Assembly: GCA_937991945.1 (NCBI GenBank)
Contig: CALKLO010000031.1
Location: 62,001-126,000, forward strand
DNA: 64,000 bases
Reading direction: 5' to 3'
Source: an uncultured Granulosicoccus sp.
GTDB taxonomy: Bacteria > Pseudomonadota > Gammaproteobacteria > Granulosicoccales > Granulosicoccaceae
Shown: in pieces, positions 62,219 through 64,000 of the stretch
Layout of the letters: every line of letters starts with the position of its first letter
How positions within the stretch are numbered: the first letter of the stretch is position 1
Program-made: the position numbers and the translations under genes
Notes under the pieces: generated by a model
Told to the model about the DNA's origin: nothing
Databases searched by the model: none
The model's input: only the letters and a program-made list of their open reading frames with translations

Positions 62219-62304
62219 AAATGACACCTGACAGGGCAATGACGTAAGTGTACCTAACCCACGAATCCGCCAAGGCATTAATACACAACAACTAGGACGA
62301 GTCG

Positions 62305-63027
62305 ATGAGACAATTACCTACTCACAACCAGATGCGAAGGGATGCCCGTGATAAGGCCCTGACTAGCGACTCTTGGAAAATCTTCCAAATCATGTCTGAA
62401 TTCGTTGATGGGTTTCAGCAGCTAGCCGATTTAAGCCCATCAGTCAGTATTTTTGGCTCGGCACGATTCAAACCAGACAACCCGTACTACAAGGCCAGTG
62501 AGGACATCGCTCGTTTGCTGTCCGATTCAGGGTTTGCTGTCGTCAGCGGTGGTGGGCCAGGTGTCATGGAAGCCGTTAACAAGGGCGCGTTTGCCGGCAA
62601 ATCAGCCAGCATTGGTCTGAATATCAAATTGCCCCACGAGCAATCTGGCAACGGATATCAAGATATCAGCGTTAACTTCAAATACTTCTTCGCACGCAAG
62701 GTCATGTTTGTAAAGTACGCATCTGCCTACGTGGTCATGCCAGGCGGCTTCGGCACGCTAGATGAAATGGCAGAAGTTCTGACACTCGTACAAACGGGGA
62801 AATCTAAGAAAATCCCCATTATTTTATACGGCTCTGAGTTTTGGGAAGGCCTACTCGAGTGGTTTAGAACGTCACTAGTAGATACAGGCACCATCAGCGC
62901 TGATGACCTAAACCTGTTCCATGTCACAGATGACCCACAATTTGTGGTCGACACTATTTTCGATTTTTACGAAGGCGTGGATCTGGATAGCATCATTGAC
63001 GAAACACAATTAATGATGGATCTGTAG
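62305..63027 (+). CDS. LOG-family protein (lysine-decarboxylase-like fold)
   Basis: A 240-residue protein with the LOG pattern: VSIFGSARFKPDNPYYKASEDIARLL, FAVVSGGGPGVMEAVNKGAFAGK, and VVMPGGFGTLDEMAEVLTLVQTGK, where PGGFGTLDE is the conserved PGGxGTxxE. In plants LOG frees cytokinin from its nucleotide; bacterial members have nucleotide 5'-monophosphate phosphoribohydrolase activity. No signal peptide. Stands alone between polA and the hybrid kinase fragment; convergent with the latter. Confidence 0.9.
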   Translation: MRQLPTHNQMRRDARDKALTSDSWKIFQIMSEFVDGFQQLADLSPSVSIFGSARFKPDNPYYKASEDIARLLSDSGFAVVSGGGPGVMEAVNKGAFAGKSASIGLNIKLPHEQSGNGYQDISVNFKYFFARKVMFVKYASAYVVMPGGFGTLDEMAEVLTLVQTGKSKKIPIILYGSEFWEGLLEWFRTSLVDTGTISADDLNLFHVTDDPQFVVDTIFDFYEGVDLDSIIDETQLMMDL

Positions 63028-63037
63028 AGGGTCTTTG

Positions 63038-63077
63038 GATAGCTGTAGCCTAGGCGGCGCGTTAGGCTGCAGCTATC
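63038..63077. terminator. Bidirectional hairpin between the LOG gene and the hybrid kinase
   Basis: GATAGCTGTAGCCTA pairs with TAGGCTGCAGCTATC (15 bp, one G-T wobble), loop GGCGGCGCGT. The right arm lies inside the end of the kinase gene. No T-run. Placed where two genes meet, it probably ends both transcripts. Confidence 0.6.
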
Positions 63078-64000
63078 AGATCATTGAGCTGCTCTGACAC
63101 AAGGCCATACTCGTCCTTTAGCGACGACACCAGCTCTTTCAACACTTCAGTTTCTTGATCGTTGGCAGAAGACTCTATCTGTTTACACAGCTCAGACATT
63201 CTCTCAGCCCCTAAATATGCACTACTGGACCCTAGGCTGTGTGCACCTGCCGATACGACATCAATATCAGCTTCGTTGGCAGCCTGTTGCATTTGATCAA
63301 TGACTTCAGATGTTTTGCTGAAAAACACACCTACCACTTTGGTTAGCAGATCGTCCTTGCCAGGCCGTTGCATAGATCGGATCGTTTCTATAGCTTCAAC
63401 ATTGATGGTAGATGACTGGATAGTTTGTCTATCGCCCCCATCCGACAACACAGTATCGGCATCGGCATCGGCATCGGCATCGGCATCGGCATCGGCATCG
63501 GCACTCTCTATCGTGGGTGACGCAGCTTTAGCGGGTGAAGAAACTTCATTTAAATGGCTGTCTGTGTGTAGATGTTCCTCAGGCAATATCGGGAACTGAC
63601 TCGGCGATAACTCTCCAAGATTTGTTTCATAGCGAATATCTGAATCTCGTACGCCTGTAAACAGCATTGGAGGATCTTGATCAAGTACATTCGGATCAAT
63701 CTTATTAATAGGATGAGCAACCCACTTGTCCAACATATGCGACAACATGCGAGTTCTAACAGGCTTACTAACGTAATCGTCCATACCCGCCGAGAGACAC
63801 TTTTCACGATCGCCCATCGTTGCATTGGCCGTAAGCGCAACCACGGGTGTGGGTGCATTTAACGACCCATCTGTTTTAATTCTGCGGGTAGCTTCATATC
63901 CATCCATCAATGGCATTTGACAATCCATTAATACAATATCGTATTTTTCAGACTCACCCATCGCCACCGCGGCGTTGCCATCTTCAGCAAGCGTAACGTG
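63062..64000 (-). CDS. Receiver plus Hpt part of a hybrid sensor kinase, 5' end beyond the window
   Basis: The last 312 codons are in the window; the gene continues past the right edge. The first part is a receiver domain (HVTLAEDGNAAVAMG, phosphoacceptor Asp in VLMDCQMPLMDGYEA, TANATMGDREKCLSAGMDDYVSKPV). A linker with eight Ala-Asp repeats follows, then a C-terminal Hpt domain whose His is in the AGAHSLGSSSAYLGA motif. The REC-Hpt order suggests a BarA/TorS-like hybrid kinase with sensor domains outside the window. The stop overlaps the hairpin at 63038. Signal and target unknown. Confidence 0.88.
   Translation of the reverse strand, partial: HVTLAEDGNAAVAMGESEKYDIVLMDCQMPLMDGYEATRRIKTDGSLNAPTPVVALTANATMGDREKCLSAGMDDYVSKPVRTRMLSHMLDKWVAHPINKIDPNVLDQDPPMLFTGVRDSDIRYETNLGELSPSQFPILPEEHLHTDSHLNEVSSPAKAASPTIESADADADADADADADADTVLSDGGDRQTIQSSTINVEAIETIRSMQRPGKDDLLTKVVGVFFSKTSEVIDQMQQAANEADIDVVSAGAHSLGSSSAYLGAERMSELCKQIESSANDQETEVLKELVSSLKDEYGLVSEQLNDLIAAA
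63455..63502 (-). repeat. Hexanucleotide repeat (ATCGGC on the plus strand) x 8
   Basis: Eight perfect copies of a 6-nt unit lie inside the hybrid kinase gene, coding for eight Ala-Asp pairs in the receiver-Hpt linker. Six is a multiple of three, so copy-number changes would alter linker length without a frameshift. No other such repeat is seen in the window. Confidence 0.9.

Noticed and set aside
1-64000. tRNA, rRNA, CRISPR array, transposon or prophage
   Set aside because: I read the intergenic gaps on both strands and saw no cloverleaf with a CCA-type end, no regular spaced repeats, no transposase or integrase, and no att-like duplications. A tRNA or CRISPR finder would settle it.

Overview
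The window is 64 kb of a chromosome from a heterotrophic gammaproteobacterium. Housekeeping proteins (TrpS, PolA, MurI, Pta, DeaD, MsrQ) are gammaproteobacterial in type, the base composition is moderate, coding density is high, and many genes overlap as ATGA. The mix of PQQ-alcohol oxidation, beta-ketoadipate genes and peptidoglycan scavenging would suit a marine or other aquatic organism, but that habitat is inferred. I see no rRNA, tRNA, CRISPR array, transposase, integrase or prophage gene.

Layout. 0-9 kb: an IclR regulator cut by the window edge, a GMC oxidoreductase, a DUF3291 protein, a TupA-like tungstate-binding protein, Pta, an asparaginase, TrpS, an OmpA-type lipid/peptidoglycan-binding protein and an unknown secreted protein. 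9.3-20.1 kb: a PQQ-alcohol-oxidation region with a NosP-like FIST sensor and hybrid histidine kinase, a LuxR-type response regulator, a PQQ dehydrogenase carrying the extra Asp typical of lanthanide enzymes, a periplasmic set (metallo-beta-lactamase-fold protein, SoxYZ-like carrier, solute-binding protein), cytochrome c-550, and the ABC ATPase/permease pair PedB/PedC. 20.2-28.1 kb: aromatic catabolism (pobA/pobR, pcaF, pcaD, an SDR, a ProC-like reductase, YceI, a P450). 28.2-38.7 kb: a taurine/nitrate-type ABC transporter diverging from an eight-gene operon: a PQQ-associated CxxxCW protein, MoxR, DUF58, DUF4381 and BatABCD-like proteins. 38.8-44.6 kb: YHS, EVE, DeaD, MsrQ, SRAP and a diaminopropionate ammonia-lyase-like enzyme. 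44.9-49.8 kb: a peptidoglycan-turnover group (NlpC/P60, GH84, AmpG-like permease, amidase, MurI). 49.9-52.2 kb: the remaining PQQ-associated uptake parts, a beta-propeller and an ABC binding protein. 52.3-57.7 kb: a tungsten aldehyde oxidoreductase operon (polyferredoxin, AOR large subunit, FAD subunit, MoaD-like, unknown small protein, MoaA). 57.9-64 kb: MerF-like, an MFS permease, PolA, a LOG protein and the C-terminal part of a hybrid kinase with Hpt.

How it fits together. The PQQ dehydrogenase, its cytochrome c, its regulators and four PedA1A2BC/Lut-like transport components (split between 18-20 kb and 50-52 kb) form a coherent alcohol-oxidation system that probably uses a rare-earth metal. 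Alcohol oxidation yields aldehydes; the AOR operon at 52-57.7 kb could oxidise aldehydes to acids with tungsten, and TupA at 2.5 kb could supply tungstate. The MoxR/Bat operon begins with a PQQ-catabolism-associated protein and resembles the mxaRSACKL maturation block of methylotrophs, so it may help mature the dehydrogenase. These links are inferences from gene content; the motifs behind them are visible in the sequence.
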